The notes under the pieces: model-generated
Told to the model about the DNA's origin: nothing
Seen by the model: the letters and a program-made list of their open reading frames with translations, nothing else
Database searches by the model: none
Source: Agrostemma githago
Taxonomy: Eukaryota; Streptophyta; Magnoliopsida; Caryophyllales; Caryophyllaceae
Direction: 5' to 3'
NCBI GenBank assembly: GCA_958450325.1
Contig: OY288259.1
Span: forward strand, 26,034,734-26,098,733
Length of the DNA stretch: 64,000 nt
In this document: piece after piece, positions 1 to 11,300 of the stretch
Numbering within the stretch: position 1 is the stretch's first letter
Layout: each line of letters opens with the position of its first letter
Program-made: the position numbers and the translations under genes

Positions 1-2323
1 ATGTTTTTGTGAGACGGGTTTTCTTTTGGCATTTTCTTTCCTTTTGACGTTTTTGCTTTGTTTTGCCATGCCATTTCTTTTTTCTTCTTTTCTATTTTCT
101 TTTTGGCATTTGTGCCTTTTCTTTTTCTTCATTCTTTTCTTTCTTTCATTTTTTTTCTTTCTTTTCTTTTTTTTTTCTTTGCCCTTTTGGCAAGATTTGA
201 CATTTTTGGCATTTTCATTGAATAACAAGAAAGGGAGAATCAACAATTTGCATTTTATTGTGTGGATATGTGTAGGAGGTAGGGAAATGAGTGAGTCGAG
301 GGTCGCGATCCCTCTTCAAACCCACAAAAAGTGGATAACTTGGACTAATCAAACAATCCTAAACACGGTCACCTAGGGGACGAGACTCGGTAACCAAGGC
401 CTTTTCACACCGTGGGTGGTCATAATGGTCAAAAGTGCAAATCCCGTAGTAAATTCCTATTAAGCTAGGTGGACTCGAGATAAAGGACCAACGAACTCAT
501 TGATTTAGGGTCATTCTACTAGATTAAAGTCCAAGGCTCGATTTATACTACTAGGAAGGGAAAGTAGCTACTTACACACTAGCCTCTAAACCGGGTTTTC
601 GAAAACCATTTACATACAAGACACAAATACACACAAAACAAAGACAAGACGAAAACGAACGAAAGAAAAAGAAACAAAGGCAACAAAACAAAAACAAAAC
701 AAAACAACATATAACAAACGCAACACAAACACCACCCCGATCATCCAAACAAGTCACCAAATCACCCACCAATATGCACAAAGCTCCACCCGAGCACACA
801 ACATCACAATCTCCTCCAAACTCCATAAGAGATAAAGAAGAAAAAGGGATAAGATGTTACCGGAAGTCTTTAGAGCTTTCCAAAGTCATTGGCGATTAAA
901 GTAACCTATAAGGACAAAGGGAGGCAAAACACGCACACAAACAAATATACGACACAAAGACACAAAATGAAAACACACAAAAGAAAAATCTTTTTGATTT
1001 TTATGAAAAATTTTCAAATTTTTATAGTTTTTAAGATTTTTTTCGGAAAAACTACGAAAATAAAACTAACTATACTAGAATATCGCTCCCCCACACTTAA
1101 ATCGAGCCATGTCCTCATGCTCGATCGTAGGGTGCGGAGAGACAAAAGAAAGAAAAAGAAACTACGAAAATAAAGCTAAAATGCAAAAATAAGGTGAAGA
1201 AAAAGGTAGAAGGTGTCCGGCCGGGGTGTAATCAAGTCACCATGGGCCGAGACAAGAAAGAGATATGGATGGGGGGAAGAAAACAAAAAGAAGGAAATAA
1301 AAGGAAATGGGAGGGGAGGGCTAGGTGTAATCAAGTCACCTAGCCCGGATTCCGCCTAAATCCGACTAAATCCTCAAAAAAAGAAAGTGAAAATCTTGTA
1401 AAATTTTGGATTTTGAAATGACTCTCGATGTAGTGACGTCATCGAGAGTCGGGAGCGACATATACCAAGGCCTTGAAGGCCACCATGACACAAAAGATAA
1501 GGGAAGGGGATAAGCAAAGGAAAACAATCAACAAAAACAGAAAAGAAAGGATAGTTGCCGTACCATAGGTTAGCAACTCACTCTCTCCATCGTCTCATAG
1601 ATAACTTATAGGCGCTTGCTTGTTGTCTTCGTTGTCATCCTCCTTCAAGCTTGATAAAACCGCATGGTTGGGGTAGTAATGGTGTGAGGGGAGTGGGATT
1701 TAATGTGGATCTCGGTGTAAAGTGAGGTGTATGGGTCATATGATAGGAACAAGGAGGAGTAGGGAGGTTGGGAGGGGGTATAATGGATGGGTGGAGACAA
1801 AGGGGACCATCCCGGTCGGGATGGATGGTCCCGATCGGGTTGATAAACCCTTCCCGATCGGGAAGCCCTCGTCCCGGTCGGGAAAGCACTCCAGTGAATC
1901 CGATTTTCAGCACCTTCATCCCGATCGGGATGGCTCCTTCCCGGTCGGGATTCTTCATCCTTCCCGGTCGGGAAGCTTTCTTCCCGGTCGGGATGAGTCT
2001 TCTTCGCTTCCCCAAGCCCAAAAGCTTATCATAAGCTTCAAAAACCGACTTCCTCGCTCGCAAACCAAACTCCATCATCAACCATTCCTTTCTAGGAGTC
2101 ACCTTCACTTCACCTATCACAATAAACTCAAAGGACAAATCAAATTCACTCCCTCACATCGCTCATCAATAATCCAATATTACAAGAATATCACAAAACT
2201 AACAAAATCAAGAGATAAAACACAAATACAAGCACAAGTACTCTAAAGAAGAGGAGATGGGAATATACAACATGACGGTTCTTTTAGGAACTCCGTCAAA
2301 CCTAGGATGGTGGGCTCCATTCT
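1..2323 (-). other. non-coding internal region of the LTR element
   Basis: No supportable gene. The first 250 bases are T-rich on the plus strand (purine-rich on the element's sense strand), and 600-1200 is A-rich with simple sequence. ORFs here are low-complexity or shadows. The one structured part is the palindrome cluster at 1811-1992. The sense-strand purine tracts could be near the polypurine tract of the element, but the 3' LTR is outside the window. Confidence 0.6.
1811..1992. repeat. cluster of eight CCCGRTCGGG palindromes
   Basis: Eight copies of a 10-bp palindrome or near-palindrome (CCCGGTCGGG or CCCGATCGGG, often extended to TCCCGRTCGGGA) occur in about 180 bp with irregular spacers of 7 to 45 bases. 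The same motif class recurs inside the LTRs at 4897-5035 and 33112-33258, so it is a property of this family and not chance. Confidence 0.85.
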
Positions 2324-3511
2324 TCAACCATAGCCCTCAAGGGCATGGAGGAGCAAGTCGAACGCGCTACCGACATCATAGTGAAGGCCCAAGAAGCGCT
2401 CGAGCTTAACCGACCTCCACGGCCTCCAAGGAGGAGGCAAGAAGTAGGAATCCCAAGACCCGACATCATCTTCAAAGTAGTCTCCAGGGTCTCTCCATCC
2501 TACGAGCTTCACCGGTCTCTTCCTCCCTAAGCATTGCCTCCAACCACAAGCAAGCTTCATCTCCAAGAAACGAGGCACAAAAAGCGGTTTTGGCCTCACT
2601 TCGTCGATGCACACCCCCACACTTGCCTCAAGTTGTGGTTCCCCATCTTCATCACTCGGCCCCGCATCATCTTGGAGGATAGGATCGAAACCTCTACCGG
2701 CGGTTTCAATCTCCTCCAAGTCATTGCTTGGCTCACTTTCTAGGGGCTCTTGATGCTTATCCACATTCTCGGACAAGGGCAACTCGAGGCTCACAATTTC
2801 ACCCAACAACTCTACAAACTCCACCAAACTATCCCACTCACTATCTTCTTCCAATTCCTCACCAATGTTGCCTTCACCAAGAGTTATCTCCTCATTCGTC
2901 TCTTTTTGGGTAGACGATTGAAGTTCTTCAAATTCCCTTTGGAGCTTGGCCAAGAGTTCATAATTCTTTTTCGTTTGGATGGCCATTTCTTGTCGGTCTT
3001 TTTGCATTTGAAGAATCGATTGATGCAACTCCAAGTTTAGCGATTGGTGGTCATTGGAGTCTTGTAAAGCTCCTTGATAATCTTGATGATGCCCAAAGGG
3101 TTGGGCATCATATTGTTGGTAGCAAGGTTGGGGTGGTTGGTAGTATTGTGGGTCATAAGGTTCATATTGTGGTTGGGGTGGAGGGTAATATTGTGGGTCT
3201 TGGGGATATTGGCTTCCACAAGGTGAATCTTGAGTGTACATGATGGGTTCACAATCATAGCTCGAGTAATAGCCACCATGGTCGTAGGAGTGATAGTCAT
3301 TCACTTGTTGGTAGCCATTTTCATACTCTTGAGGATCATACCCATCTTGATTACCCCAAGAAGCTTGATAGTGGTAGGGGGACGTCATGTCATACCCTTG
3401 GTTCATGGAAGAAGAGTGGTAGCTCATATCGGCTTCCATGTGTGTGGAGTTTAGATCAAACCCCATGCTTGCTCGAAAATCGTAGTCCATACCCGGTTGG
3501 AAACCACTCAT
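2324..3511 (-). CDS. gag-like protein of the non-autonomous LTR element, 395 aa
   Basis: A single open frame beginning 230 bases downstream of the primer-binding site, where gag is expected. The N-terminal third is rich in Tyr, Gln, Pro and Ser (many YDPQY and PQ-type repeats, about residues 1-150). A predicted helical stretch follows (about 155-200, with alternating Leu and charged residues after QKDRQEM), then a very acidic block (about 200-300), then a Trp- and Arg-rich C-terminus with many aromatic residues. I do not see a CCHC knuckle or a classic retrotransposon gag core, so the assignment rests on position and on the element having no other ORF. Function is presumably structural or RNA packaging; this is inference. 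The ATG chosen is the first in frame. No frameshift or stop is seen. Confidence 0.5.
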   Translation of the reverse strand: MSGFQPGMDYDFRASMGFDLNSTHMEADMSYHSSSMNQGYDMTSPYHYQASWGNQDGYDPQEYENGYQQVNDYHSYDHGGYYSSYDCEPIMYTQDSPCGSQYPQDPQYYPPPQPQYEPYDPQYYQPPQPCYQQYDAQPFGHHQDYQGALQDSNDHQSLNLELHQSILQMQKDRQEMAIQTKKNYELLAKLQREFEELQSSTQKETNEEITLGEGNIGEELEEDSEWDSLVEFVELLGEIVSLELPLSENVDKHQEPLESEPSNDLEEIETAGRGFDPILQDDAGPSDEDGEPQLEASVGVCIDEVRPKPLFVPRFLEMKLACGWRQCLGRKRPVKLVGWRDPGDYFEDDVGSWDSYFLPPPWRPWRSVKLERFLGLHYDVGSAFDLLLHALEGYG

Positions 3512-3740
3512 TCTAGCAACCGTCCGTTTAAGCGGCTCTGAGTCGCAAGAAGAAGATAATCACCACCTCTAAGCACAAACTGTGGACTAAGAACAAACGT
3601 GAGAAGTCTAGTGCTTTTTGGGCACTAGACAAGAGAGAAATAAACCGCACACACACAAGAAGCAAAGTAACCAAAAGAAAAAAAAGAAAACACAAATACA
3701 AAGACTTAGTCAAGCAAATAGGAAAACAAAGTCCAAACTA

Positions 3741-3764
3741 GCACCGTCCCCGGCAACGGCGCCA
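3741..3764 (-). promoter_or_regulatory. tRNA primer-binding site
   Basis: On the minus strand the bases TGGCGCCGTTGCCGGGGA follow the LTR end after a 3-base spacer. This is the primer-binding site I associate with Athila-type plant elements (tRNA-Asp type). It fixes the element's orientation and the LTR edge. Confidence 0.85.
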
Positions 3765-3767
3765 AAT

Positions 3768-5378
3768 TGATGGGAGGGATTTGTCGTGGAATCCCAACCG
3801 TCAATAAAATAACCGGCTAATCCTAACTAGGGTAGATAGGGCAAGTCGGGTCGAATCCACGGGGACGGTAAGAGGCGTCTAGACTAGGTCGCCCAAATAC
3901 TAGACTAAGTCAACGAGCTAAACTAGATAATAATGAGAAGGGAGGAGGCTAGACTATGACTAAGGTAAACACCAAAGGAAAACGGGCTAGGATTAGGTCG
4001 GGGTCAAAGGGGTAACGGAATGGTCAAGGGAGGACTAGAGTGAAGGAGGTAGTAGGGTAATCTAGGTTGGTCCGGGCTCTCGCGTCTTAGACTCACCTAG
4101 AGGTTCCACCTAGAACCCATCTCGGCGACACACAACACACTCGGGGTTCTAGCGCGCTATGATCCTAGGTCGAATCCGGGCTCTCGCAACTTAGACCGGC
4201 CTAGGGGTCGTCCTCACCGGGCTCTCGCAACTTAGTGAGGGGACCGAACCCACAACAAACTAACACCCACAAAGAAAGGCAAGAAAACAAGCATTCGTAC
4301 ATACTTAGTCATTCAAGCAATTCAACAAACATGTGATGTGCATCACACAAGAGGAAACCCAAATCTTCCACCAACATCTCTAACCAACCCTTAATCACCC
4401 AATCAACACCCTAATCACCTTACTAACCCTAGCAAGAACACTACTCTAACATAATCCAACTACAACTAACACTAACATGGAGAATCATCATAAGAAACAA
4501 AACAAACATAAACAAACTAGTGAAAACTATTAACTACAATCAAAGATTGAAACTTGAATAACATAAATAAAGATTAAGAGGAAAAGGAAGAGATTATACC
4601 AAACTAATGAAGGAGAAAGAACAAAACTTGCATTAATGAAGAAAACCCAAAACAAACATCCAAGGTTGTCAAGCTTGGAGAAGATCTTGAAGAATTCCCT
4701 TAATACAAGTACTAATCTAAGATTAACTACTAATTATCGACTAATCTACACTAATCTAATCTAATCTAACCTAAAGTAGTCTAGGGTTTTAAGGAGATAA
4801 CCTCCCATAATGTCTTATTACAAGAGGAAGGGTATATATAGGGTTTAAGAATGAAAGGAGAAGAAAGGAATTGAAGGCGGGTGAGCTGGGGAATTTCCCG
4901 GTCGGGAAGGTAATTCCCGATCGGGATTGTGGGGATTCCCAATCGGGATTTCCTTTTCCCGATCCGGAACACCCTCCAGTAGCTGCTCTTCGTTCCTCCT
5001 TCATCCCGGACGGGATGAGGCCATACCCGTCCGGGATGAGTCTTGTAGGCCTCCAATATGAACTTTTTGGCCCCTCCTTGGTTCTCATGGGCTTCCCATC
5101 GATTCTCGGGACTCGGGATCGGGTCTCGGAGGCTCGGGATTGGGTCCCAAGGTCTCGGGGTTGATTCCAAGGCATCGAGTCATCGTTCCTTAGCTTTGTT
5201 GGCTCCAAAATGTGTATGTATCGAGTCGGAATCGCTCCAACTCTTCCAATTCGGTCTCGGGAACCTGCAACGAACTAAAGGAAGCATAAGAAGCCCCTAA
5301 ACCGCTCCCAAGGAGCGATTCTACAAGGAAAACGGGACCAAAACACTACGAAATAGGCACTACAAGTGACACTTATCA
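3768..5378 (-). repeat. 5' LTR of the minus-strand element, 1.61 kb
   Basis: On the minus strand it starts TGATAAGTG at 5378 and ends CCATCA at 3768, next to the PBS. The same termini delimit the solo LTR at 32770-34402. It contains the palindrome cluster 4897-5035, a triplicated phrase CGGGCTCTCGC near 4075-4225, and an A/T-rich block 4400-4780. The LTR edge abuts satellite sequence AGGGTACCGC at 5379, so the element landed in the array. The matching duplicate lies left of the window, so the TSD cannot be checked. Confidence 0.85.
4897..5035. repeat. palindrome cluster in the LTR
   Basis: Six 10-bp units: CCCGGTCGGG, CCCGATCGGG, CCCAATCGGG, CCCGATCCGG, CCCGGACGGG and CCCGTCCGGG. Several are perfect palindromes or pairs of half-sites differing at the centre. 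Same class as 1811-1992. Confidence 0.8.
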
Positions 5379-8300
5379 AGGGTACCGCATAAGACGGGAC
5401 GGAAAAGGGTTTAGGGTTGGATTAGGCGGACCCGCTTCGCGGATCCGCCTAATCCAACCCTAAACCCTTTTCCTTATTCAAGGTCACTAAACCCGCAAGA
5501 AACTGTACTCTAAGAGGGTATTGGTGAACCCTGTCGTGGATGTGATTCAAAGATGGGACACTGAACCTTAAGAGTAGGGTACCGCATAAGACGGGACGGA
5601 AAAGGGTTAGGGTTGGATTAGGCGGACCCGCTTCGCGGATCCGCCTAATCCAACCCTAAACCCTTTTTCTTATTCAGGGTCACTAAACCCGCAAGAAACT
5701 GTACCCTAAGAGGGTATTGGGGAACCCTGTCGTGGATGTGATTCAAAGATGGAACACTGAACCTTAAGAGTAGGGTACCGCATAAGACGGGACGGAAAAG
5801 GGTTATGGGTTGGATTAGGCGGACCAGCTTCGCGGATCCGCCTAATCCAACCCTAAACCCTTTTCCTTATTCAAGGTCACTAAACCCGCAAGAAACTGTA
5901 CTCTAAGAGGGTATTGGTGAACCCTGTCGTGGATGTGATTCAAAGATGGGACACTGAACCTTAAGAGTAGGGTACCACATAAGACGGGACGGAAAAGGGT
6001 TTAGGGTTGGATTAGACGGACCCGCTTCGTGGATCCGCCTAATCCAACCCTAAACCCTTTTCCTTATTCAAGGTCACTAAACCCGCAAGAAACTGTACCC
6101 TAAGAGGGTATTGGTGAACCCTGTCGTGGATGTGATTCAAAGATGGGACACTGAACCTTAAGAGTAGGGTACTGCATAAGACGGGACGGAAGAGGGTTAT
6201 GGGTTGGATTAGGCGGACAAGCTTCGCGGATCCGCCTAATCCAACCCTAAACCCTTTTCCTTATTCAAGGTCACTAAACCCGCAAGAAACTGTACCCTAA
6301 GAGGGTATTGGTGAACCCTGTCGTGGATGTGATTCAAAGATGGGACACTGAACCTTAAGAGTAGGGTACCGCATAAGACGGGACGGAAAAGGGTTTAGGG
6401 TTGGATTAGGCGGACCCGCTTCGTGGATCCGCCTAATCCAACCCTAAACCCTTTTCCTTATTCAAGGTCACTAAACCCGCAAGAAACTGTACCCTAACAG
6501 GGTATTGGTGAACCCTATCGTGGATGTGATTCAAAGATGGGACACTGAACCTTAAGAGTAGGGTACCGCATAAGACGGGACGGAAAAGGGTTATGGGTTG
6601 GATTAGGCGGACCTGCTTCGCGGATCCGCCTAATCCAACCCTAAACCCTTTTCCTTATTCAAGGTCACTAAACCCGCAAGAAACTGTACTCTAAGAGGGT
6701 ATTGGTGAACCCTGTCGTGGATGTGATTCAAAGATGGGACACTGAACCTTAAGAGTAGGGTACCACATAAGACGGGACGGAAAAGGGTTTAGGGTTGGAT
6801 TAGACGGACCCGCTTCGCGGATCCGCCTAATCCAACCCTAAACCCTTTTCCTTATTCAAGGTCACTAAACCCGCAAGAAACTGTACCCTAAGAGGGTATT
6901 GGTGAACCCTGTCGTGGATGTGATTCAAAGATGGGACACTGAACCTTAAGTGTAGGGTACCGCATAAGACGGGACGGAAAAGGGTTTAGGGTTGGATTAG
7001 GCAGACCCGCTTCGCGGATCCGCCTAATCCAACCCTAAACCCTTTTCCTTATTCAAGGACGGAAAAGGGTTATGGGTTGGATTAGGCGGACCCGCTTCGC
7101 GGATCCGCCTAATCCAACCCTAAACCCTTTTCCTTATTCAAGGACGGAAAAGGGTTTAGGGTTGGATTAGGCGGACCCGCTTCGCGGATCCGCCTAATCC
7201 AACCCTAAACCCTTTTCCTTATTCAAGGTCACTAAACCCGCAAGAAACTGTACCCTAAGAGGGTATTGATGAACCCTGTCGTGGATGTTATTCAAAGATG
7301 GGACACTGAACCTTAAGAGTAGGGTACCGCATAAGACGGGACGGAAAAGGCTTTAGGGTTGGATTAGGCGGACCCGGTTCGCGGATCCGCCTAATCCAAC
7401 CCTAAACCCTTTTCCTTATTCAAGGTCACTAAACCCGCAAGAAACTGTACCCTAACAGGGTATTGGTGAACCCTATCGTGGATGTGATTCAAAGATGGGA
7501 CACTGAACCTTAAGAGTAGGGTACCACATAAGACGGGACGGAAAAGGGTTTAGGGTTGGATTAGACGGACCCACTTCGCGGATCCGCCTAATCCAACCCT
7601 AAACCCTTTTCCTTATTCAAGGTCACTAAACCCGCAAGAAACTGTACCCTAAGAGGGTATTGGTGAACCCTGTCGTGGATGTGATTCAAAGATGGGACAC
7701 TGAACCTTAAGAGTAAGGTACCGCATAAGACGGGACGGAAAAGGGTTATGGGTTGGATTAGGCGGACCCGCTTCGCGGATCCGCCTAATCCAACCCTAAA
7801 CCCTTTTCCTTATTCAAGGTCACTAAACCCGCAAGAAACTGTACTCTAAGAGGGTATTGGTGAACCCTGTCGTGGATGTGATTCAAAGATGGGACACTGA
7901 ACCTTAAGAGTAGGGTACCACATAAGACGGGACGGAAAAGGGTTTAGGGTTGGATTAGACGGACCCGCTTCGCGGATCCGCCTAATCCAACCCTAAACCC
8001 TTTTCCTTATTCAAGGTCACTAAACCCGCAAAAAACTGTACCCTAAGAGGGTATTGGTGAACCCTGTCGTGGATGTGATTCAAAGATGGGACACTGAACC
8101 TTAAGAGTAGGGTACCACATAAGACGGGACGGAAAAGGGTTTAGGGTTGGATTAGACGGACCCGCTTCGTGGATCCGCCTAATCCAACCCTAAACCCTTT
8201 TCCTTATTCAAGGTCACTAAACCCGCAAGAAACTGTACCCTAAGAGGGTATTGGTGAACCCTGTCGTGGATGTGATTCAAAGATGGGACACTGAACCTTA

Positions 8301-11300
8301 AGAGTAGGGTACTGCATAAGACGGGACGGAAGAGGGTTATGGGTTGGATTAGGCGGACAAGCTTCGCGGATCCGCCTAATCCAACCCTAAACCCTTTTCC
8401 TTATTCAAGGTCACTAAACCCGCAAGAAACTGTACCCTAAGAGGGTATTGGTGAACCCTGTCGTGGATGTGATTCAAAGATGGGACACTGAACCTTAAGA
8501 GTAGGGTACCGCATAAGACGGGACGGAAAAGGGTTTAGGGTTGGATTAGGCGGACCCGCTTCGTGGATCCGCCTAATCCAACCCTAAACCCTTTTCCTTA
8601 TTCAAGGTCACTAAACCCGCAAGAAACTGTACCCTAACAGGGTATTGGTGAACCCTATCGTGGATGTGATTCAAAGATGGGACACTGAACCTTAAGAGTA
8701 GGGTACCGCATAAGACGGGACGGAAAAGGGTTATGGGTTGGATTAGGCGGACCTGCTTCGCGGATCCGCCTAATCCAACCCTAAACCCTTTTCCTTATTC
8801 AAGGTCACTAAACCCGCAAGAAACTGTACTCTAAGAGGGTATTGGTGAACCCTGTCGTGGATGTGATTCAAAGATGGGACACTGAACCTTAAGAGTAGGG
8901 TACCACATAAGACGGGACGGAAAAGGGTTTAGGGTTGGATTAGACGGACCCGCTTCGCGGATCCGCCTAATCCAACCCTAAACCCTTTTCCTTATTCAAG
9001 GTCACTAAACCCGCAAGAAACTGTACCCTAAGAGGGTATTGGTGAACCCTGTCGTGGATGTGATTCAAAGATGGGACACTGAACCTTAAGAGTAGGGTAC
9101 CGCATAAGACGGGACGGAAAAGGGTTATGGGTTGGATTAGGCGGACCCGCTTCGCGGATCCGCCTAATCCAACCCTAAACCCTTTTTCTTATTCAAGGTC
9201 ACTAAACCCGCAAGAAACTGTACCCTAAGAGGGTATTGGTGAACCCTGTCGTGGATGTGATTCAAAGATGGGACACTGAACCTTAAGAGTAGGGTACCGC
9301 ATAAGACGGGACGGAAAAGGGTTTAGGGTTGGATTAGGCGGACCCGCTTCGCGGATCCGCCTAATCCAACCCTAAACCCTTTTCCTTATTCAAGGACGGA
9401 AAAGGGTTATGGGTTGGATTAGGCGGACCCGCTTCGCGGATCCGCCTAATCCAACCCTAAACCCTTTTCCTTATTCAAGGACGGAAAAGGGTTTAGGGTT
9501 GGATTAGGCGGACCCGCTTCGCGGATCCGCCTAATCCAACCCTAAACCCTTTTCCTTATTCAAGGTCACTAAACCCGCAAGAAACTGTACCCTAAGAGGG
9601 TATTGATGAACCCTGTCGTGGATGTTATTCAAAGATGGGACACTGAACCTTAAGAGTAGGGTACCGCATAAGACGGGACGGAAAAGGCTTTAGGGTTGGA
9701 TTAGGCGGACCCGGTTCGCGGATCCGCCTAATCCAACCCTAAACCCTTTTCCTTATTCAAGGTCACTAAACCCGCAAGAAACTGTACCCTAACAGGGTAT
9801 TGGTGAACCCTATCGTGGATGTGATTCAAAGATGGGACACTGAACCTTAAGAGTAGGGTACCGCATAAGACGGGACGGAAAAGGGTTATGGGTTGGATTA
9901 GGCGGACCCGCTTCGCGGATCCGCCTAATCCAACCCTAAACCCTTTTCCTTATTCAAGGTCACTAAACCCGCAAGAAACTGTACTCTAAGAGGGTATTGG
10001 TGAACCCTGTCGTGGATGTGATTCAAAGATGGGACACTGAACCTTAAGAGTAGGGTACCACATAAGACGGGACGGAAAAGGGTTTAGGGTTGGATTAGAC
10101 GGACCCACTTCGCGGATCCGCCTAATCCAACCCTAAACCCTTTTCCTTATTCAAGGTCACTAAACCCGCAAGAAACTGTACCCTAAGAGGGTATTGGTGA
10201 ACCCTGTCGTGGATGTGATTCAAAGATGGGACACTGAACCTTAAGAGTAAGGTACCGCATAAGACGGGACGGAAAAGGGTTATGGGTTGGATTAGGCGGA
10301 CCCGCTTCGCGGATCCGCCTAATCCAACCCTAAACCCTTTTCCTTATTCAAGGTCACTAAACCCGCAAGAAACTGTACTCTAAGAGGGTATTGGTGAACC
10401 CTGTCGTGGATGTGATTCAAAGATGGGACACTGAACCTTAAGAGTAGGGTACCACATAAGACGGGACGGAAAAGGGTTTAGGGTTGGATTAGACGGACTC
10501 GCTTCGCGGATCCGCCTAATCCAACCCTAAACCCTTTTCCTTATTCAAGGTCACTAAACCCGCAAAAAACTGTACCCTAAGAGGGTATTGGTGAACCCTG
10601 TCGTGGATGTGATTCAAAGATGGGACACTGAACCTTAAGAGTAGGGTACCGCATAAGACGGGACGGAAAAGGGTTTAGGGTTGGATTAGGCGGACCCGCT
10701 TCGCGGATCCGCCTAATCCAACCCTAAACCCTTTTCCTTATTCAAGGACGGAAAAGGGTTATGGGTTGGATTAGGCGGACCCGCTTCGCGGATCCGCCTA
10801 ATCCAACCCTAAACCCTTTTCCTTATTCAAGGACGGAAAAGGGTTTAGGGTTGGATTAGGCGGACCCGCTTCGCGGATCCGCCTAATCCAACCCTAAACC
10901 CTTTTCCTTATTCAAGGTCACTAAACCCGCAAGAAACTGTACCCTAAGAGGGTATTGATGAACCCTGTCGTGGATGTTATTCAAAGATGGGACACTGAAC
11001 CTTAAGAGTAGGGTACCGCATAAGACGGGACGGAAAAGGGTTTAGGGTTGGATTAGGCGGACCCGGTTCGCGGATCCGCCTAATCCAACCCTAAACCCTT
11101 TTCCTTATTCAAGGTCACTAAACCCGCAAGAAACTGTACCCTAACAGGGTATTGGTGAACCCTATCGTGGATGTGATTCAAAGATGGGACACTGAACCTT
11201 AAGAGTAGGGTACCGCATAAGACGGGACGGAAAAGTGTTATGGGTTGGATTAGGCGGACCCGCTTCGCGGATCCGCCTAATCCAACCCTAAACCCTTTTC

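Larger units (their letters stand above)
1..5378 (-). mobile_element. 5' portion of a minus-strand LTR retrotransposon (probably non-autonomous, gag only)
   Basis: Read on the minus strand the order is LTR (5378 to 3768), tRNA primer-binding site (3764 to 3741), a 395-codon gag-like ORF (3511 to 2324), then over 2.3 kb of non-coding internal DNA running off the window. No protease, RT or integrase motif appears in the visible 3.8 kb of internal sequence, so it resembles gag-only or large-derivative (LARD/TR-GAG) elements. It is inserted into the satellite array that starts at 5379. A solo LTR of the same family lies at 32770-34402 and a third LTR edge at 63616. Known: the PBS type fits the Athila side of Ty3 elements. 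Inferred: a pol region might lie beyond the left edge. Confidence 0.8.
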
